From an uncultured Bacteroidota bacterium (GTDB lineage: Bacteria > Bacteroidota > Bacteroidia > Chitinophagales > Chitinophagaceae), in assembly GCA_903882805.1 (NCBI GenBank), contig CAIRYK010000084.1, positions 1 through 64,000 of the forward strand: a DNA stretch of 64,000 bases. The letters are read 5' to 3'. Below the pieces are notes generated by a model, which made no database searches, was not told where the DNA came from, and saw only the letters and a list, made by a program, of their open reading frames with translations. Shown here one piece after another: positions 33,882 through 42,147 of this stretch. Positions within the stretch are counted from its first letter, which is position 1; each line of letters starts with the position of its first letter. Made by a program: the position numbers and the translations under genes.

Positions 33882-35516
33882 CTACCACACCTTCCTACCC
33901 CCAACCCATGTCCCCAGCGCCTTTACCCCCAATAACTCGCTCTCTGCTACGGTCATCAAATCTTTGTCCAGTATTATAAAATCGGCTTTTTTGCCGGGCT
34001 CTAGGCTGCCGGTTTCGCGCTCTAAGAAGCAGCCCTTGGCTGCCCATATGGTCATGCCGCGTAGGGCTTGCAGGCGGGTTAGGGAGTTCTCTTTCTGAAA
34101 ACCGCTGTCGGGGCGGCCTTTGGCGTCTTTGCGCACTACGGCGGCATAAAATGTTTTAAACGGAGATATATCCTCAACGGGAAAGTCGGTACCCAATGAC
34201 AGCCAGCCGTTTTGCTGTAGTAGCTGTTTGTAGGCATAGCCACCCTTTAGCCTGTCGGGGCCTATGCGGTCTATAGCCCACAGCATATCGCTGGTGGCAT
34301 GGGTGGGCTGCACCGAGGGTATTATGGCTGCCTTGCCAAAGGCATCAAAATCGGCAGGGTTTACTATCTGGGCGTGCTCTATGCGCCAGCGGCGGTCGTT
34401 GCCGGGGGTGAGGTATTTGCTGTATATGCCCAATACCATGCGGTTGCCGCTGTCGCCAATGGCATGGGTGCATAGCTGAAAGTCGGTAGCCAGCAGCAGC
34501 TTTGCCAGCGAGTCGAAATGGCTCTGCGGACTCAGCAAAAAACCATACGAACCGGGTTTGTCGTTGTAGGGGTGCAGCAGGCAGGCGCCACGGCTGCCCA
34601 GTGCGCCATCGGCATAGGCTTTTATGCCTTTTATATACAGGCGGTCTGTTTTGTAAGGACCGCCGGGGAGGTAGCGGCGGTAGTTGGCAGTGTCATCGCT
34701 AAGCAATACATAGAGGCGCATTTGCAGCACATCCTGCCGTTGCAGGGTATCTATCATGGCTGCCTCGTAGTGCATCAGTCCGCAGTCGGCAACCGTTGTA
34801 AGCCCCTGTGCAAAACAATTTTTTTGCGCAGCCGTCAGCCACTTAGTGTAGTCGGCTTGTGTGGGGGCTGGTATTATTTTGGTTACCAGATCTACAGCAT
34901 TATCTATCAGTAGTCCGGTAAGTTGTCCGTTTTTAACTTCAATCTCACCACCGCTAATTTTAGTGTCGGGCGTTATGTCAGCCAGTCGCAGGGCTTCGGC
35001 ATTAGCTATGGCGGCATGGCCATCTACGCGCTGCAGCAGTATAGGCCGTGTGGGGTACAGTTTGTTGAGGGCTGCATTATCCGGATAGTTTTTACCCGGC
35101 CAGGCGTTCTGGTCCCACCCACGCCCGCGGATCCAGGGTTCGGCGGGGTGCTTTTTGCCAAAATCGTCTATACGCGCCACCGCATCATCCCAGTTGGCAC
35201 AGTCGTACAGCCCTACCTCAAACAAACCACGACCATAACCCAAAAAATGTGCATGAGCATCTATAAACCCCGGATAAACCGCCTTGCCACCGGCATCGGT
35301 AACACTATCGGCAGTGTAGGCATTCAGTATTTTATCGTTAGCGCCTATGGCCAATATCTTGCCATCTTTTACCGCCATGGCTTCGGTAATGGTAAAAGCG
35401 CTATCTACAGTATAGATGCGCGCATGGTGCACTATGAGGTCGGCTTTTATTTTGGCATTACCACAACCGGCAACTACCGCAGCAGCAACCAACAATAAAC
35501 ACAAACGACTAAACAT
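33882..35516 (-). CDS. Lipoprotein amidohydrolase (YtcJ/LAF3-like)
   Basis: This 544-aa metal-dependent hydrolase of the amidohydrolase superfamily (amidohydrolase 3 group) has a lipobox VAGC at residues 14-17, so it is lipid-anchored in the envelope. The metal site starts with GFIDAHAHFLGYG; further ligands lie in THAIGDSGN, IEHAQIV and GTDFPVED. The tail GSLEPGKKADFIILDKD is typical of the small beta domain that closes these enzymes. Members hydrolyse amide or N-formyl bonds of varied substrates, so the substrate cannot be told. It follows the heptose kinase gene on the same strand after a terminator-like hairpin. Confidence 0.9.
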   Translation of the reverse strand: MFSRLCLLLVAAAVVAGCGNAKIKADLIVHHARIYTVDSAFTITEAMAVKDGKILAIGANDKILNAYTADSVTDAGGKAVYPGFIDAHAHFLGYGRGLFEVGLYDCANWDDAVARIDDFGKKHPAEPWIRGRGWDQNAWPGKNYPDNAALNKLYPTRPILLQRVDGHAAIANAEALRLADITPDTKISGGEIEVKNGQLTGLLIDNAVDLVTKIIPAPTQADYTKWLTAAQKNCFAQGLTTVADCGLMHYEAAMIDTLQRQDVLQMRLYVLLSDDTANYRRYLPGGPYKTDRLYIKGIKAYADGALGSRGACLLHPYNDKPGSYGFLLSPQSHFDSLAKLLLATDFQLCTHAIGDSGNRMVLGIYSKYLTPGNDRRWRIEHAQIVNPADFDAFGKAAIIPSVQPTHATSDMLWAIDRIGPDRLKGGYAYKQLLQQNGWLSLGTDFPVEDISPFKTFYAAVVRKDAKGRPDSGFQKENSLTRLQALRGMTIWAAKGCFLERETGSLEPGKKADFIILDKDLMTVAESELLGVKALGTWVGGRKVW

Positions 35517-35576
35517 AACAATGGCTTTGCGTAAAAATACGCAATATGTGGGAGGTATGGTAGTGGGGGAAATGCA

Positions 35577-35616
35577 AAGGCCGTCTGTTGGGCAATATTA
35601 CCCAACCAAACAGCCT
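35577..35616 (-). terminator. Hairpin downstream of the heptose kinase gene
   Basis: On the minus strand, AAGGCTGTTTGGTTGGG pairs with CCCAACAGACGGCCTT (some G-T pairs and a bulge), followed by TTTGC. It lies between the kinase stop and the amidohydrolase start. Confidence 0.45.
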
Positions 35617-35640
35617 TGAAAATTTAAATCACAGTTAACG

Positions 35641-36660
35641 CTACACACACAACAACGCCTCGGTCTCTCTGCGCAGTTTTTCTTTTTTCACACTTACTAC
35701 GCCTACTTCTTCGCATACCAATCCGCCGGCAAGGTTAGATATTTCGGCCATTAGCTCCACATCCTTGGTAAGTGCATACACCAGCGTTGCGGTAGCAATC
35801 ACGGTATCGCCCGCGCCCGACACATCGGCTATGTTACGGATACGCGAGGGAATAATAGCCGATGAAAAGCCATTGTTGAAAAACACTCCGCGTTCGCTAA
35901 GCGTTATAAATGTGATTTCGTGATGCAATTCCTCATTCAATTTGCGGTGCACACTGTCCAGTTCCGGTAAGTCGCAGGTTTCCAGCTCCATGTTTAGTCC
36001 TTCGCGCACTTCTTTCAGGTTGGGCTTAAAAATGGTAACGTCTTTGTAAGAAAGGAAGTTCTTGCGTTTGGGGTCTACGGCTGTGATAATGCCAATTTCT
36101 TTGCAGTGTGCCACTATGCGCTTTATCACATTGTCTTTCAGCACGCCTTTGTTGTAGTCTTCAAATATCAGCACATCTGGTTTTACCCTTTGCAGGTAGC
36201 GCAGCGTCATGTCTATAAACGGATGTTCCTCTTCCAGATACAGTTCGTCGGTCACCTCATCATCTATACGCATCATTTGCTGATTGCGGCTTATGACGCG
36301 TGTTTTTGTAGTGGTTGGCCTGCGCCAGCTTTTCATTATTAGGCTGGTATCTATACCGGCATCGGTAGCCAGTTTTATGAGCAGCGTCGCCGATGTGTCT
36401 TCGCCCGTTACGCTTGCCAGCGTTACCTTTGCGCCCAATGCGCGGCAGTTGAGCGCCACATTTGCGGCGCCGCCAAGGCGGCTCTCATGACGGGTAAGCG
36501 CCACCACAGGCACCGGAGCCTCTGGCGATATACGATCTACATTGCCCCACCAGTAGTTATCCAGCATCACATCGCCCACAACTACCACGTGCAGGCCATC
36601 CATACGATCAAATATATTTTGTACTTCTGCTTTGTTCATAATCATTTTGCCATCTGGCAT
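35641..36660 (-). CDS. rfaE1: D-glycero-beta-D-manno-heptose-7-phosphate kinase (PfkB family)
   Basis: This cytosolic PfkB/ribokinase-fold enzyme phosphorylates heptose 7-phosphate at C1 for ADP-heptose and LPS core synthesis. The N-terminal signature GDVMLDNYWWGNVDRISPEAPVPV is specific to the RfaE/HldE kinase domain. The sugar-binding GGAANVALN and the C-terminal catalytic/anion-hole motif DVSGAGDTVIATATLVY are present. At 339 aa it is the kinase domain alone; the cytidylyltransferase half of HldE is not fused. Three in-frame Met codons (36660, 36645, 36639) compete as start; MNKAEVQNIF at 36639 is equally credible. Confidence 0.92.
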   Translation of the reverse strand: MPDGKMIMNKAEVQNIFDRMDGLHVVVVGDVMLDNYWWGNVDRISPEAPVPVVALTRHESRLGGAANVALNCRALGAKVTLASVTGEDTSATLLIKLATDAGIDTSLIMKSWRRPTTTKTRVISRNQQMMRIDDEVTDELYLEEEHPFIDMTLRYLQRVKPDVLIFEDYNKGVLKDNVIKRIVAHCKEIGIITAVDPKRKNFLSYKDVTIFKPNLKEVREGLNMELETCDLPELDSVHRKLNEELHHEITFITLSERGVFFNNGFSSAIIPSRIRNIADVSGAGDTVIATATLVYALTKDVELMAEISNLAGGLVCEEVGVVSVKKEKLRRETEALLCV

Positions 36661-36726
36661 TGCTTAGGGCAATGATAAATGGCTGTTTTAAATTTGTAAA
36701 CAATACGCCCTGCCCAATGCTGTGCA

Positions 36727-38181
36727 TTATGCAGCCTTTACTTTATGACGGCTTTCGAGAAAAAAGTAAACCGGTATACCCAACAACACAATAATCAGAC
36801 CAGGCCAGGTATAAGTGGGCTTATATTTCAGCAAAACTACGCAAACAGTAGATGCCAATATTATATACACCATAGGTATTATCGGATAACCAAATGCCTT
36901 GTACGGGCGAGGTAGGTTTGGCTGGGTGCGGCGCAACTTAAAAATACCGGCTATGGTAAGTATATAAAACAGCAATACGGTGAAAATGATAAAATCGAGC
37001 AGGTCGCCATACTTGCCGCTGAGGCACAGCACAGATGCCCACACAAACTGCATCCACAAAGCGGCTGCGGGTACACCCTGACCGTTGAGACGTGCGGCAG
37101 CAGGCAGGAAAAGTCCATCGTTGGCCATGGTATAGTACACCCTTGCCCCAGACAGAATAAGACCATTGTTGCAACCAAAGGTGGACACCATGATCATAAG
37201 CGCAATAAATACGGTACCGCCCGAGCCGAATATTTTGAGCGCTGCCGCCAAAGCTACCCTGTCCGAAGGAGCATTGGCAATTTCGGTCAATGTCAGAACG
37301 TTCAGGTACATGAGGTTCATGGCTATATATATCACGGTTACCACTACGGTACCTATCAGCAAGCTCAGGCCAATATTGCGCTCCGGACGTTTTATTTCGC
37401 CTGCTATAAAGGTTACATTGTTCCAGGCATCGCTCGAGAATAGCGCGCCCACCATTGCCGCACACAGCGGCCCCATAACAGATAGCCCTATCAGGCTTTC
37501 GCGGGTTATTACGCCCGTATCCGACTTGCTGGTTGTTACCGCCATCCAGGCATTTTGCCAGTTCATTTGCCAAATACTATGGTCTTTAACCAGTAGTATG
37601 CCAAAAATAATGAGCGCTGCCATTGCCGCCATCTTGGCAAACGTAAAGAAAAACTGAATCCACTTTCCGCTTTTTATGCCGCGGGTGTTGATATAGGTGA
37701 GTAGAAAAATAATGCCAATACCCAATAATTGCGCTGCCGAAATACTAAAGCCTTTAGTGTCGCCATACAGAATATTGCCATCGCCCAACGATGGAATAAG
37801 GTAGCCGGTAAACTTAGCGAAACCCACGCCTACAGCTGCTATGGTGCCCGTTTGTATAACCGCAAAAAACGACCACCCATAAAGGAAGCCATAGAGCTTT
37901 CCAAAAGCCTCGCGGAGGTATACGTACTGCCCGCCGGCATTGGGGTACATACCGCTGAGCTCGCCATAACTCAGGGCCGCTGCCAACGTTATAAAGCCCG
38001 ACAACAGCCACACCGCCACCAGCCACCCGGCGCTGCCCAACTGTCGGGTGATATCGGCAGAAACAATAAAAATGCCCGACCCTATCATAGAGCCTATAAC
38101 CAACAAAGCCCCGTCGAGGAGGCTTAGCGAACGGCTGAAAGAACCGTTGGTATCAGTTTTATTTGTGTTGTTGTTTTCCAA
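36727..38181 (-). CDS. APC-family amino acid permease
   Basis: This 484-aa inner-membrane transporter has twelve helices. The consensus APC helix 1 motif is GALLVIGSMIGSGIFIVSADI, followed by WLVAVWLLSGFITLAAALSYGELSGMYPNAGGQYVYLREAFG, the helix 2-3 signature. The helix 6 region has FSSDAWNNVTFIAGEIKRPERNIG. This pattern is closest to the LAT-type (serine/threonine or neutral amino acid exchanger) subgroup. The start is the ATG of MENNNTNKTD, and the first 25 residues are polar and Asn-rich. It is the gene downstream of the OmpH-like lipoprotein, 23 bases apart. Confidence 0.9.
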   Translation of the reverse strand: MENNNTNKTDTNGSFSRSLSLLDGALLVIGSMIGSGIFIVSADITRQLGSAGWLVAVWLLSGFITLAAALSYGELSGMYPNAGGQYVYLREAFGKLYGFLYGWSFFAVIQTGTIAAVGVGFAKFTGYLIPSLGDGNILYGDTKGFSISAAQLLGIGIIFLLTYINTRGIKSGKWIQFFFTFAKMAAMAALIIFGILLVKDHSIWQMNWQNAWMAVTTSKSDTGVITRESLIGLSVMGPLCAAMVGALFSSDAWNNVTFIAGEIKRPERNIGLSLLIGTVVVTVIYIAMNLMYLNVLTLTEIANAPSDRVALAAALKIFGSGGTVFIALMIMVSTFGCNNGLILSGARVYYTMANDGLFLPAAARLNGQGVPAAALWMQFVWASVLCLSGKYGDLLDFIIFTVLLFYILTIAGIFKLRRTQPNLPRPYKAFGYPIIPMVYIILASTVCVVLLKYKPTYTWPGLIIVLLGIPVYFFLESRHKVKAA

Positions 38182-38204
38182 ATGAAGCGATTTTCAGAAA
38201 AATA

Positions 38205-38819
38205 CTATTTATTTTTCTTATCGCCGCCATTTTTTGCTGCCGCATTCATACCGTCTACCACATCCTTTGTAATATCCATCTGCTTATTTACATACAGTAT
38301 AGACGATCCTGCGGCTGAATAGGAGAGTATATAATCAAATCCATGCGCCTTGTTGTATTCCTCCAAAAACGCATCGAGGCTCGATTTCAGTTCCTTATTA
38401 AATTTTTCCTGCTCGGCCATCAATTGCTCGGTCAGGGTTTGTTTGCGGGTTTCCAAACTCTGCTGCATTTGCATCAGTCTTTTCTGCGCCGATTCATATT
38501 CGCTTTGTGTCAGCGTATTGGCTTGAGCTTTTTTCTGCACTTCAGCCGCATCGGCCTGCATTTGCTGAAAAGAGCGTTGCAGTTCTGCTTCCATCTGCCC
38601 CTGCCGGCTCCTGAAGTCGGTGCGCTTTGTCTTCAATAGCTCGTATTTATCCTCGAGGGTGTCTATGTTTACATAGGCTATTTTAGCGCCTGCGCCGGGA
38701 GTAGCCGCAGTAGTAGTAGCTGCCGCCACCACAGCCGCCTTGGGCGTAGAGGGGGTGCAGCTATACAGAAAAGAACCTAACACAGACATAGAAATAAACA
38801 AAAGCGCAGAATTTCTCAT
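38205..38819 (-). CDS. OmpH/Skp-family lipoprotein chaperone
   Basis: This 204-aa protein (start at the second Met, MRNSALLF) has lipobox FLYSC, so unlike classic soluble Skp it is lipid-anchored. After an Ala/Thr-rich linker, IAYVNIDTLEDKYELLK matches the OmpH core start. Residues about 70-150 form the long charged coiled coil of the Skp tentacles (QMEAELQRSFQQMQADAAEVQKKA). The C-terminal FDYILSYSAAGSSILYVN completes the body domain. Skp-type trimers hold unfolded outer-membrane proteins in the periplasm. The gene has its own TACTTTTG box and precedes the APC permease. Confidence 0.9.
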   Translation of the reverse strand: MRNSALLFISMSVLGSFLYSCTPSTPKAAVVAAATTTAATPGAGAKIAYVNIDTLEDKYELLKTKRTDFRSRQGQMEAELQRSFQQMQADAAEVQKKAQANTLTQSEYESAQKRLMQMQQSLETRKQTLTEQLMAEQEKFNKELKSSLDAFLEEYNKAHGFDYILSYSAAGSSILYVNKQMDITKDVVDGMNAAAKNGGDKKNK

Positions 38820-38846
38820 TTCAATTTGTTTTACAACTTTAAGCTC

Positions 38847-38854
38847 CAAAAGTA
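38847..38854 (-). promoter_or_regulatory. -7 box of the OmpH-like gene
   Basis: Minus-strand TACTTTTG, exact consensus, 27 bases before the ATG at 38819. It lies inside the longer open frame, supporting the shorter start. Confidence 0.5.
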
Positions 38855-38956
38855 ATATCTAAAAGATTATACCGCTATGGTTTTCTTTCATAAAGTTGTC
38901 ATAATAAAACTAGCGCACGCCGTGTATTGACGACCTTACACCTACAGATAATTCAC

Positions 38957-38976
38957 TGTTACAATGGCTTGTAACA
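38957..38976. promoter_or_regulatory. Inverted repeat TGTTACAA-TGGC-TTGTAACA
   Basis: An 8-bp perfect inverted repeat with a 4-base spacer in the divergent region between the OmpH-like gene and the tandem lipoprotein array. It has the form of an operator half-site pair; no binding protein can be named. Confidence 0.35.
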
Positions 38977-39092
38977 ATTACGAAGCGAGGTGAAAAGCAA
39001 TACCGAAAAAAAAATCAATTTTTTTTCAGAAACGCGGGTTACCTTTTTTTGTGTGTAGTATAAATGTGCATAACCAACTAAAAACGAACAAT

Positions 39093-39329
39093 ATGAAACT
39101 TGTAAAATTATCTATGCTCGCTCTTACAATGAGCCTTTTTGTAGTATCATGCGGTGGTGGCGAAGGCGAAAAGCCAGCTGCTGACACAGTTGCTGCTGCT
39201 CCTGCTACTCCAGCTGCTGAACCAACTCCAGCTCCTGCTCCAGCCGACACTACTGCTAAGCCAGCTACCGACACTGCTAAAGCTGCCGCTCCAGCCGCTG
39301 CTCCAAAAGCTGAAGAAAAGAAAAAATAA
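39093..39329 (+). CDS. Ala/Pro/Thr-rich small lipoprotein, copy 1
   Basis: This 78-aa protein has a signal MKLVKLSMLALTMSLFVVSC with the lipobox Cys at residue 20, then GGGEGEKPAADTV and a low-complexity tail of AAPATPAAEPTPAPA type ending in AEEKKK. The mature 58 residues are probably an unstructured, extended chain anchored in the outer membrane, perhaps a spacer or periplasm-filling tether. Function unknown. It starts 43 codons-worth of bases after a conserved TACCTTTTT box and is the first of three tandem paralogs. The frame is fixed by the signal peptide, while Leu-rich frames on the same strand are shadows of GCT repeats. Confidence 0.85.
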   Translation: MKLVKLSMLALTMSLFVVSCGGGEGEKPAADTVAAAPATPAAEPTPAPAPADTTAKPATDTAKAAAPAAAPKAEEKKK

Positions 39330-39352
39330 TTTGCTGATAAGCAAAACGATAG

Positions 39353-39387
39353 AAAGGCTGTTTCCTAAACCGGAAACAGCCTTTTTT
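39353..39387 (+). terminator. Terminator of lipoprotein copy 1
   Basis: A 13-bp perfect stem AAAGGCTGTTTCC / GGAAACAGCCTTT followed by a T-run. Confidence 0.75.
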
Positions 39388-39576
39388 CTTTTGTACTATC
39401 AGGTTGTTTATCCCCTCATTATTGAAGTGTCTGTCTACTAAGCTTGGATTACTAAGCGATAACGCCGGCATTTAGGGCAAAAAACCTAACCGAAAAAGTG
39501 AAAAATATTATCAAACAGCGGGTTACCTTTTTCTGCTTAGGGTATGAATATGCATAACCAACTAAAAAAATAGAAA

Positions 39577-39801
39577 ATGAAATTTGTAAAATTATCAATG
39601 CTTGCTTTGACAATGAGTCTGTTTGTAGTATCATGCGGTGGTGGCGAAGGCGAAAAGCCAGCTGCTGACACAGTTGCTGCTGCTCCTGCTACTCCAGCTG
39701 CTGAACCAACTCCAGCTCCTGCTGCTCCAGCTGATTCTACAGCTAAGCCAGCTACAGATACTGCTAAAGCTGCTGCTCCTGCTACTGAAGCAAAAAAATA
39801 A
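39577..39801 (+). CDS. Ala/Pro/Thr-rich small lipoprotein, copy 2
   Basis: This 74-aa paralog of the preceding gene has the signal MKFVKLSMLALTMSLFVVSC and the same GGGEGEKPAADTV start of the mature chain. The tail differs slightly (APAAPADSTAKPATDTAKAA, ending TEAKK). A leader nearly identical to that of copy 3 precedes it (GGGTTACCTTTTTCTGCTTAG), so the three copies probably share regulation. Confidence 0.85.
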   Translation: MKFVKLSMLALTMSLFVVSCGGGEGEKPAADTVAAAPATPAAEPTPAPAAPADSTAKPATDTAKAAAPATEAKK

Positions 39802-39826
39802 TTATCTACAATCAGATAGTCTTTTC

Positions 39827-39863
39827 AAAAGGGCTGTTTTCCATACGGGGAAACAGCTCTTTT
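39827..39863 (+). terminator. Terminator of lipoprotein copy 2
   Basis: AAAAGGGCTGTTTTCC pairs with GGGGAAACAGCTCTTTT with wobble pairs, followed by CCTTTTC. It is related to the terminators of copies 1 and 3. Confidence 0.6.
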
Positions 39864-40017
39864 CCTTTTCAAAAAAGCCACTGCATTGTTGCAAAGTTGC
39901 CGCCAAATAGCATAGTAGAGAAACTAAGCAAAAAATCCTAAAAATAATTTTCAGAAGCGTGGGTTACCTTTTTCTGCTTAGAGTATAAATGTGCATAACC
40001 AACTAAAAAAATAGAAA

Positions 40018-40236
40018 ATGAAATTTGTAAAATTATCAATGCTTGCTTTGACGATGAGTTTGTTTGTAGTATCATGCGGTGGCGGCGAAGGCGAAAAGCC
40101 AGCTGCTGACACAGTTGCTGCTGCTCCTGCTACTCCAGCCGCTGAACCAACTCCTGCTCCAGCTCCAGCTGACACTACTGCTAAGCCAGCAACTGATACT
40201 GCTAAAGCTGCACCAGCAACTGAAACTAAGAAATAA
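40018..40236 (+). CDS. Ala/Pro/Thr-rich small lipoprotein, copy 3
   Basis: This 72-aa paralog's signal peptide and first 30 mature residues match copy 2 exactly at protein level, with only scattered synonymous base changes. The tail is the shortest of the three (APAPADTTAKPATDTAKAAP, ending TETKK). Length variation among copies is confined to the Ala/Pro repeat and the C-terminal end. Confidence 0.85.
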   Translation: MKFVKLSMLALTMSLFVVSCGGGEGEKPAADTVAAAPATPAAEPTPAPAPADTTAKPATDTAKAAPATETKK

Positions 40237-40263
40237 TTATCTGTAGATAATAATTTGCTTTTG

Positions 40264-40298
40264 AATAGGGCTGTTTCCAAACCGGAAACAGCCCTATT
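40264..40298. terminator. Terminator of lipoprotein copy 3
   Basis: A 15-bp perfect stem AATAGGGCTGTTTCC / GGAAACAGCCCTATT with a 5-base loop. It lies between this gene and the convergent M28 peptidase gene. Confidence 0.7.
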
Positions 40299-40384
40299 GC
40301 ATTTTGTAACACAACCTCGCAAAGCGCCAAATAAAAAACGGCTCCCCTTTTCAGGAAAGCCGCTTACAATACAATCGCTTATTG

Positions 40385-42052
40385 TTATTTCGCCATCATC
40401 TCTATCGGCAGGGTCATTTCCTGACCTGCGCGGATTATGGTTACCTGTGTTTTGTCGCCGGGTGCAAATTTGCCCAGAGCCTCCATGTAGCTGCCCATTC
40501 CCAGTATTTTCACATCGCCCAGCTTAGTGATAATGTCTCCAGCTTTTACGCCTGCTTTTGCAGCCGGGCGATTATCGGTTACGCCATCTACTTTCAGACC
40601 GCCATCCTGATAAGTATAGTCGGGCATAACGCCAAGCGTTACTTTAAAATTAGAGCGCCCGCCACTAGATTTTTGTTTGGTTACTGTATAGGTGGGCTTT
40701 ATTTTCTCCTTATCCATTTTACTTACCACATTACTTATATAGGTAAGTATCTTGGCTTCGCCATCGTAGTTTATCAGGTCAGCCACATCGGTAGGTTTGT
40801 GGTAGTCTTTGTGGGTGCCAGAGAAGAAGAACAATACGGGTATACCCGCATTGTAAAAGCTGGTATGATCGGATGGACCAATACCCGAACTATCAATCAC
40901 CACCTTAAAATCCGGACCTGCCATATTCACCACCTCGCCCCATGCAGGCGATGTACCTATACCGCCTACAGTAAGAGCGTGCGTGCTGTCGTTTAATCTG
41001 CCCACCATATCCATGTTCACCATGTAAGCAATCTGATTGCTGTCCAGCGCCTGCTCTTTTACAAACATCTTAGAGCCAAACAGGCCCAATTCCTCGCCCG
41101 AGAAATTGAGAAACAAATAGTTGTAGTTGTGCAACTTCTTGCTTTTTATCCACTTTGCCATGGCCAGCACTGCAGCCGTGCCGCTTGCGTTGTCGTCGGC
41201 GCCGTGGTGTATCTGGTGTTCCTTTGTAGCGTTGGCATGCAGGCTGTTGCCGTCTTCGCCATAGCCCAGGTGGTCGTAATGACCTCCCAATACTACTGTG
41301 TATTTTGCTTTGTTATCTATATATGCCGCTAGGTTGGCACCCGAGCGTTCTGCTTTTTTCAGCGTTATGTTTAGCTCTATACTTATCTGGTTTTTACCTT
41401 CAGCAATATGTTGCTTATAACCCTTGTGCAACAAAAATGCTACTGGTATGCCTAATGATTCGTATTCTGAATGGCGGTTATAGCTGGGTTCGTACTTACT
41501 GCCAAAGTTGTCGTAAAACAGCACGCCCGATGCGCCCTGTTTTTCTGCTTCTTTTGCACGTTCGAACATAGCTTTCTCCCAGTTGAAGTGCGCGTCTTTT
41601 GCCTGCTCAGGATCGCTGTACAGCGGCACCATCCACACACTGCCCTGCTCCATTACGTCGGGCAATATTTCGCTGGTTACTCGCTTGCTGGCGCTAAAAG
41701 GCAGCGGGAAACATTCTTCGTTTATTACCAGCGCAACGCCTCCTAAGCGAATAGCGCTGCCTGCTACCACCTCTTTGCCATATATAAACTGAAACGGATG
41801 ACGATACTGGCTCTTGTACGGACCAATTTTCAACGCCTTGTACCTGCTTTCTATATAGTTGGCTGCCTTGGTCTCGCCTTCCATGCCAGTGCGGCGACCT
41901 TCGAGCGAGTCGGAGGCCAACAGCGTTATATCTGCCCTGATTTGCTTTTCCATTTTACGGAATGCCTTGCTTTGCGCCATAACCTGCGTACAAAAACTAC
42001 TGGCAACCAAAGCTGTAAACAACGCGCCTGAACGAATATGCATAAATAACAT
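40385..42052 (-). CDS. M28 family aminopeptidase with PA and PDZ domains
   Basis: This 555-aa exported zinc peptidase has a signal peptide at residues 1-26 (start possibly at the second Met, 42043). A PA (protease-associated) insert spans about 100-240. The M28 di-zinc site is complete: His258 (GGHYDHLG), Asp286 (HHGADDNASG), the catalytic Glu320-Glu321 (SGEELGLFGS), Asp348 (VNMDMVGR) and His418 (KDYHKPTD). A C-terminal PDZ-like domain (about 465-550: GLKVDGVTDNRPAAKAGVKAGDIITKLGDV) follows. It probably trims peptides in the periplasm or outside the cell. Convergent with the lipoprotein array. Confidence 0.93.
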   Translation of the reverse strand: MLFMHIRSGALFTALVASSFCTQVMAQSKAFRKMEKQIRADITLLASDSLEGRRTGMEGETKAANYIESRYKALKIGPYKSQYRHPFQFIYGKEVVAGSAIRLGGVALVINEECFPLPFSASKRVTSEILPDVMEQGSVWMVPLYSDPEQAKDAHFNWEKAMFERAKEAEKQGASGVLFYDNFGSKYEPSYNRHSEYESLGIPVAFLLHKGYKQHIAEGKNQISIELNITLKKAERSGANLAAYIDNKAKYTVVLGGHYDHLGYGEDGNSLHANATKEHQIHHGADDNASGTAAVLAMAKWIKSKKLHNYNYLFLNFSGEELGLFGSKMFVKEQALDSNQIAYMVNMDMVGRLNDSTHALTVGGIGTSPAWGEVVNMAGPDFKVVIDSSGIGPSDHTSFYNAGIPVLFFFSGTHKDYHKPTDVADLINYDGEAKILTYISNVVSKMDKEKIKPTYTVTKQKSSGGRSNFKVTLGVMPDYTYQDGGLKVDGVTDNRPAAKAGVKAGDIITKLGDVKILGMGSYMEALGKFAPGDKTQVTIIRAGQEMTLPIEMMAK

Positions 42053-42147
42053 TTAATGCAAAAGTAGTAAAAAAGGGCTTAAGCGGTTGATATGATTTTA
42101 AATGCCTATTTTTCGCCGTCAATCTGCCGCAACAACGGCAGCTGCTG

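Larger units (their letters stand above)
39029..40300 (+). repeat. Tandem triplication of a lipoprotein transcription unit
   Basis: Three head-to-tail units begin near 39029, 39516 and 39952 and run to the terminators ending at 39387, 39863 and 40298. Each holds the same leader (GGGTTACCTTTTT, then a stretch of about 17 bases, then ATGCATAACCAACTAAAAA or a close variant), the lipoprotein gene and a terminator with the same GCTGTTTCC/GGAAACAGC core. Between copies 1 and 2, 102 bases of coding sequence (39138-39239 and 39622-39723) are identical, while the first 45 coding bases differ at about eight positions. Confidence 0.85.

Noticed and set aside
39154-39910. Leu-rich frames (LLLLLQLLNQL type) inside the lipoprotein array
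   Set aside because: They are the +1 frame of the GCT/CCT repeats encoding Ala/Pro; the lipoprotein frame has the signal peptide and lipobox.
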